From Otis tarda (lineage: Eukaryota; Chordata; Aves; Otidiformes; Otididae), in contig CM048555.1 in NCBI GenBank assembly GCA_026413225.1, forward strand, positions 78,561,785-78,625,784: a stretch of DNA of 64,000 bases. The letters run 5' to 3'. This document shows positions 26,159 through 37,036 of this stretch, piece after piece. A program made the position numbers and the translations under genes. Each line of letters opens with the position of its first letter. Position 1 is the stretch's first letter. The notes under the pieces are model-generated. The model saw only the letters and a list, made by a program, of their open reading frames with translations, was not told the DNA's origin and did no database searches.

Positions 26159-27285
26159 GTCACTGCTGATCCTGAAGCAGTTTCCAGATTGGTGGCACTG
26201 ATCTGCACCTACAAGGTACATATAGATTTTGGCATCCTTTCAACACCAAGTTAATTCTTGCAAAGGAGAGGTAAAACACTGCTAAAAGTTCCCGAGTTTG
26301 GCAGAGCCATATAATTAATGCCTTGTTGCTTTTCCCTATTTGGTCAAAGTTTTCAAAATAACGTGATATGAAATGAATTATTTTTGTTTGTTTGGCAGCT
26401 GTACAGCATTTAAATAGCAGGGTGGCTGCCGCGCTCAGGGTTGAATTGTCCCAGCACATTATATTTGTACAATTTAATCTCTGTAGTACACCATCAGGCA
26501 AGGGAATAACAAAAAGTTTTTTAATATTCTGTCTTTACAACAAGCAAACAACCCAGAAGAGTGGATTTCAAATTTTGGCTGGGGATTAACAAACAAATGT
26601 TCTGAAAATTAAGGATATAATTATGTGAAGTCAATTACAATTTTCAATTACATACTTCCTAAGGCTTTATATTAAGCAGTGTTAGGCATCCTGGGCTTGT
26701 AATTCCTCTCAGTCCTTTGCATCATCTATCAACAAAGAAACACCACAACCAAGTAACTAAAAAAAAAGTTGTTAAGAAATTAGCAGGTAAGCAAAAGAAA
26801 AAAAAAAAAGTTGTGAGTCTCCACTTCGGAAAGTATATGGGGCGGTCCTGGGGCTCTTGGCCATCTGAAGTTTTCATTATGCTGGTGATAGCAATAGAAA
26901 GCTGAGGACTCAGATGTATTTTTTCATTCTTGGATGTGTTTATTTTAGGGTTTAATTGCAACACAAAATAAAGTTGGTGATTAATACAATAAATGTGTGT
27001 GTGCATCTTTCTCAAATTTTATTCACAGTTCATAAGTAATAAGGAAGTGGGAAGTCAATTAACTGTATTGAATGTAATCACAAGGCCATGAAATCTTTTC
27101 ACTGTATTGAGTTATGGTTTTGCATACTAATAGCTCATATTATTTTTTTTTTCCCCTAGAAGTTTTCTGTGCCACATGGTAATTTCATAAAATGTAGCAT
27201 TATTTTTTAGTGGCTACTGGAAAAAAGTAGTTACGGGTTTTAAAAGAATCATAGTTTCCTTGCTTTTAAGAGAGTCTCACATCTG

Positions 27286-28098
27286 TTCAGCAAGTTCGCC
27301 GATGACACCAAGCTGTGTGGTGCCGTCGACTCGCTGGAAGGGAGGGATGCCATCCAGAGGGACCTTGACAGGCTGGAGAGGTGGGCCCGTGCCAACCTCA
27401 TGAAGTTCAACCAGGCCAAGTGCAAGGTCCTGCACCTGGGTCGTGGCAATCCCAGGCACAAATACAGGCTGGGCGGAGAATGGATTGAGAGCAGCCCTGA
27501 GGAGAAAGACTTGGGAGTGCTGGTAGACGAGAGGCTCAACATGAGCGTGCAATGCGCCCTTGCGGCCCAGAAGGCCAACCGCATCCTGGGCTGCATCAAG
27601 AGGAGCGTGGCCAGCAGGTCGAGGGAGGTGATTCTCCCCCTCTACTCTGCCCTGGTGAGACCCCACCTGGAGTACTGCCTCCAGTTCTGGAGCCCCCAAC
27701 ACAAGGAGGACATGGACCAGTTGGAAAGGGTCCAGAGGAGGGCCACCAAGATGATCAGAGGGCTGGAGCACCTCTCCTATGAGGACAGGCTGAGAGAGTT
27801 GGGGCCGTTCAGCCTGGAGAAGAGGAGGCTCTGGGGAGACCTGATAGCGGTCTTCCAATACCTCAAGGGGGCCTACAGGAAAGATGGGGAGAAACTGTTC
27901 AGTAGGGCCTGTTGTGATAGGACAAGGGGTAATGGGTTTAAATTAGAAGGAGCTAGGTTTAGATTAGATATTAGAAAAAAATTTTTTACAATGAGAGTTG
28001 TAGAGCACTGGAACAGGTTGCCCAGAGAGGTGGTGGATGCCCCATCCCTGGAAGTGTTCAAGGCCAGGCTGGATGAGGCTCTGAGCAACCTGATCTAG
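27286..28098 (+). pseudogene. CR1 ORF2 C-terminal fragment (reverse transcriptase), open frame
   Basis: In full-length CR1, ORF2 encodes an endonuclease plus reverse transcriptase that copies the element RNA at a nicked target. Here 270 codons are open up to a normal-looking TAG stop (after Ala-Leu-Ser-Asn-Leu-Ile). Residues 4-7 are Phe-Ala-Asp-Asp, the RT motif C holding the catalytic aspartates, followed by TKLCG. Residues ~39-52 read [14 protein letters not shown]. Later blocks include [30 protein letters not shown] and a basic helix ([15 protein letters not shown]), all usual in CR1 ORF2. There is no native start: the frame is entered from flanking DNA, and the first internal Met is at 27400. 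Lack of stops and frameshifts suggests a fairly young insertion. It cannot be a working enzyme because the endonuclease and upstream RT motifs are missing. Confidence 0.93.
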
Positions 28099-28184
28099 TC
28101 AGGGATGTCCCTGCTCTTGCAGGGGGGTTGGACTAGATGACCTTTGAAGGTCCCTTCCAACTCTAACCATTCTATGATTCTATG
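27287..28184 (+). mobile_element. CR1 LINE, ~900-bp 5'-truncated copy
   Basis: A CR1 retrotransposon fragment on the plus strand, much richer in G and C than its surroundings. It begins within the reverse-transcriptase active-site region (tcagcaagttcgccgatgac), runs through the whole C-terminal part of ORF2 and the short 3' untranslated tail, and ends in attctatgattctatg. The 3' segment reads tgatctagtcagggatgtcc, the type also seen at 1319. Six-base direct repeats atctgt flank it (27281-27286 and 28185-28190). Because it lacks the endonuclease, most of the polymerase and the promoter, it is a dead-on-arrival copy. Confidence 0.97.
28127..28161 (+). other. CR1 3'-terminal stem-loop
   Basis: Outer stem gttgga (28127-28132) pairs with tccaac (28156-28161); inner stem gacctt (28139-28144) pairs with aaggtc (28147-28152). 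The segment is close to invariant in the CR1 copies here. In CR1-type LINEs the conserved 3' end is thought to be what the reverse transcriptase recognises. The pairing is seen in the sequence; the role is inferred. Confidence 0.7.
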
Positions 28185-28190
28185 ATCTGT

Positions 28191-29767
28191 ACACCCATGC
28201 ATCAGACATTCAAAGGGAGCACTGTAGGGAAATATTGGCCATTTCCAATTACTAGAGAAGTCAATTCAAGTATTTTCTGGAATTAGAAGAGTCAACAATA
28301 AAGACAGACAATGACAAAGGAAAGGTGGCAGTGGCTGGAGAAGAAATTATCAGATAAAGCACTGAGTCAATTAGGGCATAATATTTTAAGATAATGGAAA
28401 ACTTCTTGGAGAATGTGCAAATGGAAACTGCAAGCATGTTGAAGAGCTACAGGAAACATCCTACGAGAGAAGAGTCTTTGTTGACTCTTAAGAAGAAAAA
28501 AAGGATGGATAGTTACACATTAGTCAAGTACAGCATGAATAATGTCAATCTTGAGAGGACCTTGACAGGCTAAAATATCGTGTTTTGGAGAGGAACTCTA
28601 TTTTATCCTGCCATCAAATGAGAAAAAGGGACAGAGTGATTTCTTTAGGTGTCTTGTAGGCAATTCCATGATTCTTTAAAAGGAAGATGAAAAGGCAAAT
28701 CTGAAACTGAAAGAATCCTTAAACTATTTCATCTGTGTTTTTAAGTTCTACAAAATCTTAATCAACTTCCATTTCTAGGTTACATAAACCATAATTACTT
28801 ATATATTTGATACATGATTATAAATATCAGAAAAGTATTTAAATTATGCATGGCTACAAGAATTGCAGCATTTCCCAAAACAAGTTACTGAATACCCGTA
28901 GCACATCTCATAAATGTCTCTATATACTAACAGCCAAACTCATTGCTAGTGTTACTTCTGCTACTTGCTCATTATAGTCCAGTTTCAGTATATAAAATGT
29001 GCTTAATAAAATAAGGGTTTTCATCTGTTATGTACAGCCAGCTAGAAAAGCAGAAAATAGAGAAATTGGCCATTTCTATTTCATATTCCTTAATATCCAT
29101 CACTTTAATGGCAATGAGATAAAGTAGATAATGGTAATAAGAATAGTATTAGCAGCACACACATATATTATGTATTTCTCAGAACTACCATTGTTGTACC
29201 ATTTACATTGTTAATATTAAAATGTCTCGAGCAGCACAACCCAATGTAACCAATACTATAAATATTACCTTTCATATAAAAGAGTTGAATGAGCTTTTAA
29301 CCTTGAATTTGATATAATGTTGAAAATAACTTTTACACTTATATGACTTAGCTCGTGTGAATAGTTAAGTACTTTTTCCCTCAAATAAATCTTTCTTCAA
29401 ACAAAAAATTCCCTGGACTATTCTTAGCTCTAATACCTGTTGCACATTAAGCAATCATAGACCTTTTCTGTACTTCTTGTAAGCGTAACTCAGAGGCAGA
29501 AATGTCAATTTAGATGAAGCCTTTGTAGGTAATATTAAATAGAAAGAAACACTTTAAGAAATGTTCCGTTTTAGGGTTATTTCATTAAAGAAAAGTGTTC
29601 AGGAAGGTTATCCACATGTTCAAACATCCTGAGTCCAAGTAGAAATGTGATTTAAAATGGTTTCTGAATCCAAACACTTTACAAAAAGGAAAAAAAAAAG
29701 AACAAGGGAATGGGTGGAAGACAAATGGAGGAAGTGTTGATTCTTCAAAATAAGCAGCATTCAGATC
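28191..29767. other. Unassigned sequence, possible old repeat
   Basis: AT-rich, no gene. Bases 28554-28571 (agaggaccttgacaggct) match an internal CR1 ORF2 stretch, but the flanks do not obviously align, so a decayed CR1 piece is possible and not called. No other structure was seen up to 29767 apart from an A9 run near 29690. Confidence 0.4.
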
Positions 29768-29880
29768 TTAGAAACATTCAGGTTGGAAGAGCCCTCAGGA
29801 GGTCACTTGTCCAACCTCCTGCTCAAAGATCAGCTCTGAGAGATCAGATCAGTCTTCTCAGGGCTTCTTCCAGTTCATCC
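29768..29880 (-). mobile_element. Old CR1-type LINE 3' fragment
   Basis: On the + strand: ttagaaacattcaggttgga, then agccctcaggaggtcacttg and tccaacctcctgctcaaaga, then gatcagatcagtcttctcag and ggcttcttccagttcatccc. This is the antisense CR1 3' region, from the GGTTGGA/TCCAACC hairpin to the codons for the ORF2 end. It differs strongly from the other copies and lacks a clean ATTCTATGAT tail, so it is an older subfamily. Confidence 0.75.
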
Positions 29881-30767
29881 CATGTATTTGTGCCCCGATA
29901 GGCTAAACACTGGGGAGAGGAATTAGAGAAGGATAAATGTATATTGCACGCCAAGTGTAGTTCTGTGCAAGCAAGCCTGTGAGGGAGCACATCATGTCTT
30001 CGCTTTGTGCATCCAAAGGCAAGAAGGTCAGGAACAATGCAAAAAAAAGGAAGTCTGAGCACAAAATAGTAACGCCAGGGTTAGAAAGAAGGCAATTGTG
30101 GGATCCTATCTTCAGAGTGTTGCAATACGACCAAGGAAGAAATAGCAGGGCAGAGCTTGGGCAATGGAGAAACAGAAAAATCAGGACAGGAGAGAAGTGA
30201 ACTCACTGCCAAATGCTACGAGCAGGAGATGGACATAGAGAGTACGTGCTATCTCCTGACCCAGGCTGCTGGCCTGATTATTTTTATCGAAAGATGGTTG
30301 ACAGGTTGACATGGCATATTAAATTTCCATTTAACTAAGTAACTATGGGGGAAAGAAAAGGAAAAAAAAAACTTTTTTTTTTTTTTTAAATAAGCATAAT
30401 ACACCTCAATTTAATGTAGATAAGACTAAGCAGACAATACTGTCAGGTATACATGCTGCCAGTATTGAAATTTGATTATGCTGAAAAATTTGACAGAATT
30501 TTCAATACAAATTTGAACGACTATCACTGTGAAGAACTTGATAACCATGAGGTTTAAATATAAGACATAGGTTAGAAATTAAGAGTATGAAGCTCAACTT
30601 CTTACACCAGGGACTACTGATAAGAATTTGTTGTAAGGCAGATAATCATTAGGTGCAAAAGGTAATGGAGACAAGACTTATTACTCTAAATAAGTACAAT
30701 CTACCAGTATAATGTGCCTGTGAATGCAATAATAGGAGTGTCGGGCAACGGGACATAGGGAATATTA
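29881..30767. other. Unassigned non-coding sequence
   Basis: Purine-rich on the + strand around 30000-30200, with a 73-codon open frame at 29979-30200 that matches no known family. Includes the A10-C-T15 element at 30362-30387. Confidence 0.45.
30362..30387. repeat. A10-C-T15 inverted homopolymer
   Basis: Ten A, one C, then fifteen T. The two runs are self-complementary and could fold into a perfect A:T hairpin with a minimal loop. Confidence 0.9.
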
Positions 30768-30985
30768 ATGGCACCGAGTAAGGCACCGGTGAGTTTTCAT
30801 TTGGAAAATTGTGCACTTCTCATCACTGATGTTAAAGAAAGGAATTTAAAAGAGCCAGGCAGAAAAACAAAGGAGTTAGGACAGCTGCTGAAAAAAATAA
30901 AAAAGCTGGGATTGTGTAGTTTTAGTCAAAGGAAGGCTGTGAGGGGACACTGCAGGACTGCTCTGTTGAAAGATATCATGAAATG
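30768..30985 (+). mobile_element. Tentative ancient CR1-like ORF2 remnant
   Basis: The segment aaaaaagctgggattgtgta with gttttagtcaaaggaaggct and gtgaggggacactg resembles the stretch in old CR1 lineages that encodes a Leu-Gly-Leu-Phe-Ser-Phe...Arg-Arg-Leu-Arg-Gly-Asp block. The preceding bases (gagttttcatttggaaaattgtgc) sit where Pro-His-Leu-Glu-Tyr-Cys would be. A 72-codon open frame spans it. The match is from memory of the family and imperfect; chance similarity is possible. Confidence 0.4.
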
Positions 30986-33633
30986 AAACTGTACCGAGTA
31001 AGATTTATTTAAGATGAAAGATTTCTGTTGGCAGAAAATTAATCAGGTATGAATTGGCTAGGAATAACTACAATCCAAAAACTATAAAGTGTCTGACAAT
31101 AACAAGGTACAGGTTACAAAAGAGCCCTTCAGGAAGCACTAGGGCAAAAACAACCCTTCATTTTAACGAGAATCTTCAAGGACTCACAAGCAGGATTAAG
31201 AGACATGTCTACAATGGTAGAGGTTTGGTCATAAGAAATGTAAGAGGCTTCTTTTTGGCTAGTATTTCCTCTCTTCCAAATCCACATATAGGCATGGATC
31301 AATTGTTTATCAATGTGGTGCTTTCACTCCTGAGTTGAACACACGCTGAGAGAAAACTTCCTATCACCATGGTGCAAGAGTAAGAATAGAAAGTCCGCTA
31401 TCGAAAACACAGGTGCCACTTTATTTTTCATAAAATGCTATGATGGAGTCACACAGCAAGCAGGGAAAAAAAAATATTCAACTTCAGATCTCCCAAGAAT
31501 GACATTAAAAAGTTAAGCAGCACTTAGGCTCCTTTAAGATGTCATTTCTGCTCAGTGTAACCGTTCGACACTTAATCCAGATAGATGGGCTAAGCAGAGT
31601 CTGCAAAGACAAAATTTCCTCCTTTCCATCCATTCTAAAAGCTTTTAAAATCTCTCTGTCAGGAACAATTTGACTGCATATCAATTGCATTCCCCTACTA
31701 CTGCAAAACTTATAATAAGGGAACATCACGGGGAAGAAAAACCACATTTTGATAACTGACAGTAAAATGAAACACTGTCAATCTAATTGGCTGGAAAGCT
31801 GGGACCGTACATTAACCTCACTTTGCTCATTAAAGTTCTCATTCAATTAAAACAGCAGCTGGGATACTTCTGAGTGATGCCACGCTGCCAATAAGTTCAT
31901 TTCTGGCGTTTCTCTGTTAACCTCGCGAAGAACAGGCTCTGGGACTTGAAAGTTTTTCAGAGTATCCACAGGGTTTGTCATAGAGATCAGCTAACAAAAT
32001 ATAAACTGGAATAGGTCTTCCTTCACATTCTTCCATTTTTCCTCTGTTACTTTTCTTTCACAAATTAGAGAAGGAGAAATACAAAGTGCAAAATTTAGCC
32101 TGGAGTTCTCAAAAGAACAACAACAACAAAAAATCAAATTTATCCACAATATATATCAACATACTACAAGGAGCATAATTGAATCATCATCCATATATAC
32201 CTATAAGAAAAATCAAGGTGAGAGGCATCATTTCCCAAATGCCTATATTCTATGTATCAGTAAAATTATATTTCTCCTCATATATTCTCCATTTAACCCA
32301 TAGTTTTCATAATGCCTCTAATAAATAGCAGTGATGGTGGATATCTCCAAAGGACAAACTGGTGGCTTTATTCTCAGTTCACAATACCACTTAAGCAAAA
32401 GCAAAGGTAAAATACACGCTAGACATGCAGGAAAGACTGGGAGCATCTCCATTAAAGTCAATAGTTGTACATAAAAATACATAAAACTGGGGAAAGAAGA
32501 ATATCAAATGCCTTTAGATAATGCATGAGAATCGCAGCGTGAACCCTCAGCAGAGGTACCTCTACAAAGAGAAGTTAGTCAGAAGAACCAATTTTTAACT
32601 TGCCATTTCAAGCTAAAGGGGAAAAGAATAAAAATTTCATAGCATCAGCATTGTCTGAAGAACTCTTTTGTGCTTAAATAGTATGTCCTGAACAATTTGA
32701 AGCTCAAAGTATGGAAATTAGCATCACAATTCATTGCATCTACTGCTTTCATTTGTGAATTGAGGTTGTTATTTAGGAGGACTGTCATTTTGGCATCTTC
32801 AGTGACCAATGCATTGCTTAAAAAAAGTAGGTCTTATTAGCCCAAGATAAAGTATTTCCATTGTTTTCAAAAGCTTGAAAAGGTGATATTTTTTTCATGG
32901 TTTAACAGATTTGCAAGCATCTTCAACTTTCACCCCTGGATCAACTCAATTTAGTTAGAAGGAGTTAAAAAAAATATTTTGTCAAGATTCTATCACAAGT
33001 TTTATTTTAAAGAGATTGTTTATGAAAATAACATAAAGTTGTAAACAATCAGGATTAGTAATAGCAATGCTGATAAGAACTGCAAGACATCAGTGACACT
33101 TGTAAAATATCTATTTTGACACACTCTTCCACTTTCTGAGGAATACATGAGAGGCTGCATGGAGTTTATTCAACAGAAAATCACCGTAAACCCTTGGACA
33201 GGAAAGCTGGGCTGGAGGAAGAAATCTACAAGGACAGAGCAAACAGGGAGACCAATTTCCGAAATTAATTAAATGCTGCACTATGCCCTTCAAATCTTTT
33301 CTACTTGTATGTTTAAAATTACAATATTCTAGTTTAGTATTTTGTGTTCTTAAGAAAAAAAAAAAGAAAAAAAACAAGAAAAAAAACAAAGCTTGGTAGA
33401 TTAGAAATCTCCAGGTATATCTCAGCATACTTCCACTCAATACAGGTAGTGATCGTACAGCTGTTGCCAGCTCAGCATCTTCTCCATTTTACAACCTTAT
33501 CTTGACAGCAAGTAGGACTTATCTAACCAAATAGATGTTTCCAACACAGACATAAGATGTCTATATTAGAGTCAGCTGTCTAAGATCTCTTTACACTCAA
33601 GGAAAGGCAAACAAAACATTCAGGTTACAATAC
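30986..33633. other. Unassigned AT-rich non-coding sequence
   Basis: No gene or clear repeat. Bases 31840-31990 are somewhat GC-richer and contain CpG sites. An A-rich patch lies at 33353-33390. Confidence 0.5.
33353..33390 (+). repeat. A-rich simple repeat
   Basis: A runs of 8-11 separated by single G or C. Simple sequence. Confidence 0.85.
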
Positions 33634-34621
33634 CCAAGTGGAGACCGGTGACAAGTGGCGTTCCACAGGGGTCAGTATTGGGACCAGCCCTGTTTAACAT
33701 CTTTGTGGGCAACATGGACAGTAGGATAGAATGTACCCTCAGCAAGTCTGCTGATGACACCAAGCTGTGTGGTGTGGTCGACATGCTGGAGGGAAGGGAT
33801 GCCATTCAGAGCAACCTTGACAGGCTGGAGAGGTGGGCCTGTAAGAACCTCACGAAATCCAACAAGGTCCTGTGCAAGGTCCTGCACATGAGTTGCGGCA
33901 ATCCCAGGCACAAATACAGGCTGGGCAGAGAGTGGAGGGGTTCAGAGCAGCCCTGAGGAGAAGGACTTGGGAGTGCTGGTGGACGAGAAGCTCAACATGA
34001 GCCGGCAGTGTGTGCTTGTAGCCCAGAAAGCCAACCACATCCTGGACTGCATCAAAAGAAGCGTGGTCAGCAGGTCAAGAGAGGTGATTCTGCCCCTTTA
34101 CTCTGCTCTTGTGAGACCTCACCTGCAGTACTGGAGTCCCCAGAAGTACATGGACCTTTTGCAGCGAGACCAGAGGAGGCCACAAAGATGATCAGAGGGC
34201 TGGAGCACCTCTCCTGTGAGCACAGGCTGAAAGAGTTGGGGCTGTTCAGCCTGAAGAAGAGAAGGCTCCGGGGAGACCTTATAGCGGCCTTCCAGTACCT
34301 AAAGGGGCCTTGGTAAGAAAGATGGGGAGAAACATTTTAGTAGGGTCTGTTGTGATAGAATGAGGAGCAATGATTTTAAACTAGAGAGAGGTAGATTCAG
34401 ACTTGATGTATGGAAATTTTTTTTTTTACAATGAGGGTGCTGGCACAGGTTACCCAGAGAGGTGGTGGATGCCCCATCCCTGGAAACATTCCAGGGCAGG
34501 TTGGATGGGGCTCTGAGCAACCTGATCTGGTTGAAGATGTCCCTGCTCCTTGCCAGGGGGTTGGACTGGATGGGCTTTAAAGGCCCCTTCCAACCCAAAC
34601 CATTCTATGATTCTATGATTC
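33634..34621 (+). mobile_element. CR1 LINE, ~990-bp 5'-truncated copy
   Basis: The longest CR1 copy in the window, on the plus strand. It starts upstream of the RT active site at ccaagtggagaccggtgaca and ends in attctatgattctatgatt. The 3' part reads cctgatctggttgaagatgtcc, the majority type here. Six-base direct repeats caatac (33628-33633 and 34622-34627) bracket it, consistent with a target-site duplication. Numerous indels compared with the copy at 27287 show it is older or faster decaying. Confidence 0.97.
33636..34316 (+). pseudogene. CR1 ORF2 reverse-transcriptase fragment, frameshifted
   Basis: The first frame (readable to 33956) contains Ser-Gly-Val-Pro-Gln-Gly-Ser (RT motif B region) from 33654 and Ser-Ala-Asp-Asp at ~33749-33760, where the Phe of the usual FADD box is replaced by Ser (tct for ttt) while both catalytic Asp remain. 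It then breaks near 33935-33950, where the sequence corresponding to gaatggattgagagcagccc has extra or changed bases. The coding continues in a second frame (33967-34191), then a third (34008-34316), ending at a TAA. A dead relic. Confidence 0.9.
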
Positions 34622-36684
34622 CAATACTTGGCTTTCTAAAATATCTCTAAGAGAAGCAATGAGACTACTTAGGTCCTTAAGAAAATTTATTTTCTTCTTT
34701 GCCTAGACAGTAGCCTAAGGTGAGAATAATTTCAGGGCAGATGGATCTCATCCAGAATGGCTTGTAGAGGCACATCTGCATGAAAATATGGGGAGTGTCG
34801 TTTCTGTTCCATTTTTCTTGCCAAAGACAGTGGGTAGCATTGAGAAAAACTGCTCTACCATAAGCATGACTATATGTGATTCCTGGATGAGTTTACTCAC
34901 GTGGCTCTAGCTGTGGTCTACTAACAAGGTCTGCTTCCCTTCTCCAAGAAAGGAGAGAACATTCGTATTGCCTGTGATGATCTCCACTGCTCTTCCATGA
35001 TGGGCTTCCATGTCAGTGCTAGGACAGTCTCACGAGAAGCATATTCTTCACCAGTAATAGTGAAGAGCTTCAGACATCAGGGGGAAGATGAATAGATTTT
35101 TTACCACCATGACAGAATCATCAGATATTATAAGGAATAAATAGAATTATAAAATGATTTTAAACATAAATAAATTTTAATGGATTTTTTTTTAGGTCCC
35201 AAAAGGTTTTTAATCTCCAAATTTTAATCTTCTGTCTCCTTAAGAAGACAAGAGCTACACAAAAGATGTTTTAACATAACATGACTCTTCTCTGTTTTGT
35301 TCCATGTGCCCAATTTGATCTCATGATCTCATACTTGGTCATCTCTCTTTTTGATTTATTTGTTTCCAAGGTCTTTCCCTTGGCAACTAGTAACTGCATT
35401 CACAACAGCTCTTCACTGTTTGTCAGGCACTGCTGCTGAAATGCTGAAAATGTCAGACCTCATAAAACCAAAATCTTAGAGCAACACAAATTATTTTTGC
35501 TAGAGAAAAGCCAATTTAGCTTGGGAACCGTGTGCTGCATTGTCTCTTCTCTCCAGTTTCCATGTAACTACCCCGTATACAAGTCCCAGTTTCTTCTCTC
35601 TCCTCCATCCACCTGCTCTACCTTCTCCCTTTGCCAAATCAGTTGACTGAACTTGAACAGGAAGAGGGACATTCTCCACTGGTACATCACTAGCACAGTG
35701 GATCAGTTACAGTAGATTGTCCCATGCAATGTTCATGAGAGTGCAACTCAAGGTACAGAGACCCTATTCCCCGTTCTGTCATTTGCCTCATTTCCATCTA
35801 AAATGGAGTTATTAATACTCAATATTTTATCAAGTAATTTGAAGTCTACAGCTGAAACAAGATACTTTTTTTTTTTCTTTTTAATCATTGATCCCTCTGG
35901 TTTTCTAATTTATTTTAATCCCACTCTTCATTCTAAGTTCGGTAGCATGTTGAGTTATAGTCTTTCTTTCTGAGCCTTTAAGATGTATACTCAAGGTTCA
36001 GGGTCCAGGAAACTCAAGGAGTAGTTACACGGTGAACTCAAGCTTTATGGTGCTGCAGATGCTCATCAAATAGTTGCTTGCTTTTAAGCAAGACTTTTTA
36101 AAAATAATACATGCACTGAATTAATAAAATGCCATCTCTTGCTGCATGTTTTTCACAGCTCTCACCTAGCAGTTCAAAATATTTAATATATTCGTAATGA
36201 ATGAGCTGCATGATGTTTTTACATCCTTTCACACCTGATCCCCACCATCTGCACACTCAAGATTCGACACGATCCCTAGTGCACCTTGCAGCGAACGAGC
36301 CTCCAGCTCAGTGGTTCTGACAAATTTCTCTCACCAGTCAAACACATCCCATGCACCTACCATCACTTCATGGCACAGAGACTCGGCTGAGTCAGAGAAA
36401 TGCATTAATATTCCTTTGCAATTATTCAGTACCTGGGAGAATAAGACTTTTAAATTACTCATAAATTGTTATCATATAGATGTTACAGGTTTTCAGGTAT
36501 TTTAAAATTTTATAACTACAGTTTAGTGTCTGCATATCACCATATTAACACAGGGCCTGACTTCTTATGATACTAGACTTAGAATTTAAAATAGAAGTTA
36601 GATTGTTGAAAACAATCTGGGTACAGAGTATATAGAAATATCTTTTAAAGGTCAGTTCAGAATGATCATTATGGTTTCGGCGTT

Positions 36685-36930
36685 TTAGATTATTTGAAAT
36701 CTTAGTCCTAGAGTTATTTGCACAGAAAAACAGGCAACGCAGTTCGACAATTCTAAATACTTAACATGGTGGGTGCCGTATAATTCACCTTTCTCATCAT
36801 TCGAAGATACTTCTGCAGCTTTCATTAATATTGCAAAGTTAGCAGCGGTATTCTTGGCTATACTGCCTTTGAAGTCATTATTATCATCTCTGGCTGCAGA
36901 ATCAAACAATAAACTGGCATATCGGCTCAT
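36685..36930 (-). other. Protein-like 81-codon open frame, unidentified
   Basis: From ATG at 36930 (minus) the frame gives a product whose first ~55 residues are balanced and hydrophilic, unlike translated AT-rich noise. They include FDSAARDDNNDFKGSIAKN and then NFAILMKAAEVSSNDEKGEL, suggesting a helix. Several CpG sites survive here in CpG-poor surroundings. An in-frame TGA lies seven codons upstream of the ATG. Upstream there is no polypyrimidine-plus-AG acceptor. A weak donor-like gttaagta follows the His-His at about 36765. It could be a retrocopy fragment, a decayed exon, a conserved non-coding element or chance. I recognise no family. Confidence 0.25.
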
Positions 36931-37019
36931 TAAATGCTGTCTCCTTCATTGTTGGTTTTTTTTGTGTTTTTTAAAAAATATTTTTCTAAGGAACAGATTC
37001 TACAGTCCTTTTTTTTTTT

Positions 37020-37036
37020 GTGTGTGTGTGTGTGTG
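37020..37036 (+). repeat. (GT)8 microsatellite
   Basis: Eight perfect GT units following a T10 run. Confidence 0.92.

Larger units (their letters stand above)
25226..27286. other. Unassigned sequence with simple repeats
   Basis: Holds the A-rich patch at 25773-25832 and the (TTG)n tract at 26092-26158. No exon recognised. The short frame at 26717-26905 crosses A runs and is not coding-like. Confidence 0.5.

Noticed and set aside
27277..27858. 193-codon minus-strand frame
   Set aside because: Antisense shadow of the CR1 ORF2 fragment, Pro- and Leu-rich because it reads GC-rich coding DNA backwards.
28554..28571. agaggaccttgacaggct, identical to part of CR1 ORF2
   Set aside because: Flanking bases do not align with CR1, so a decayed copy cannot be separated from chance.
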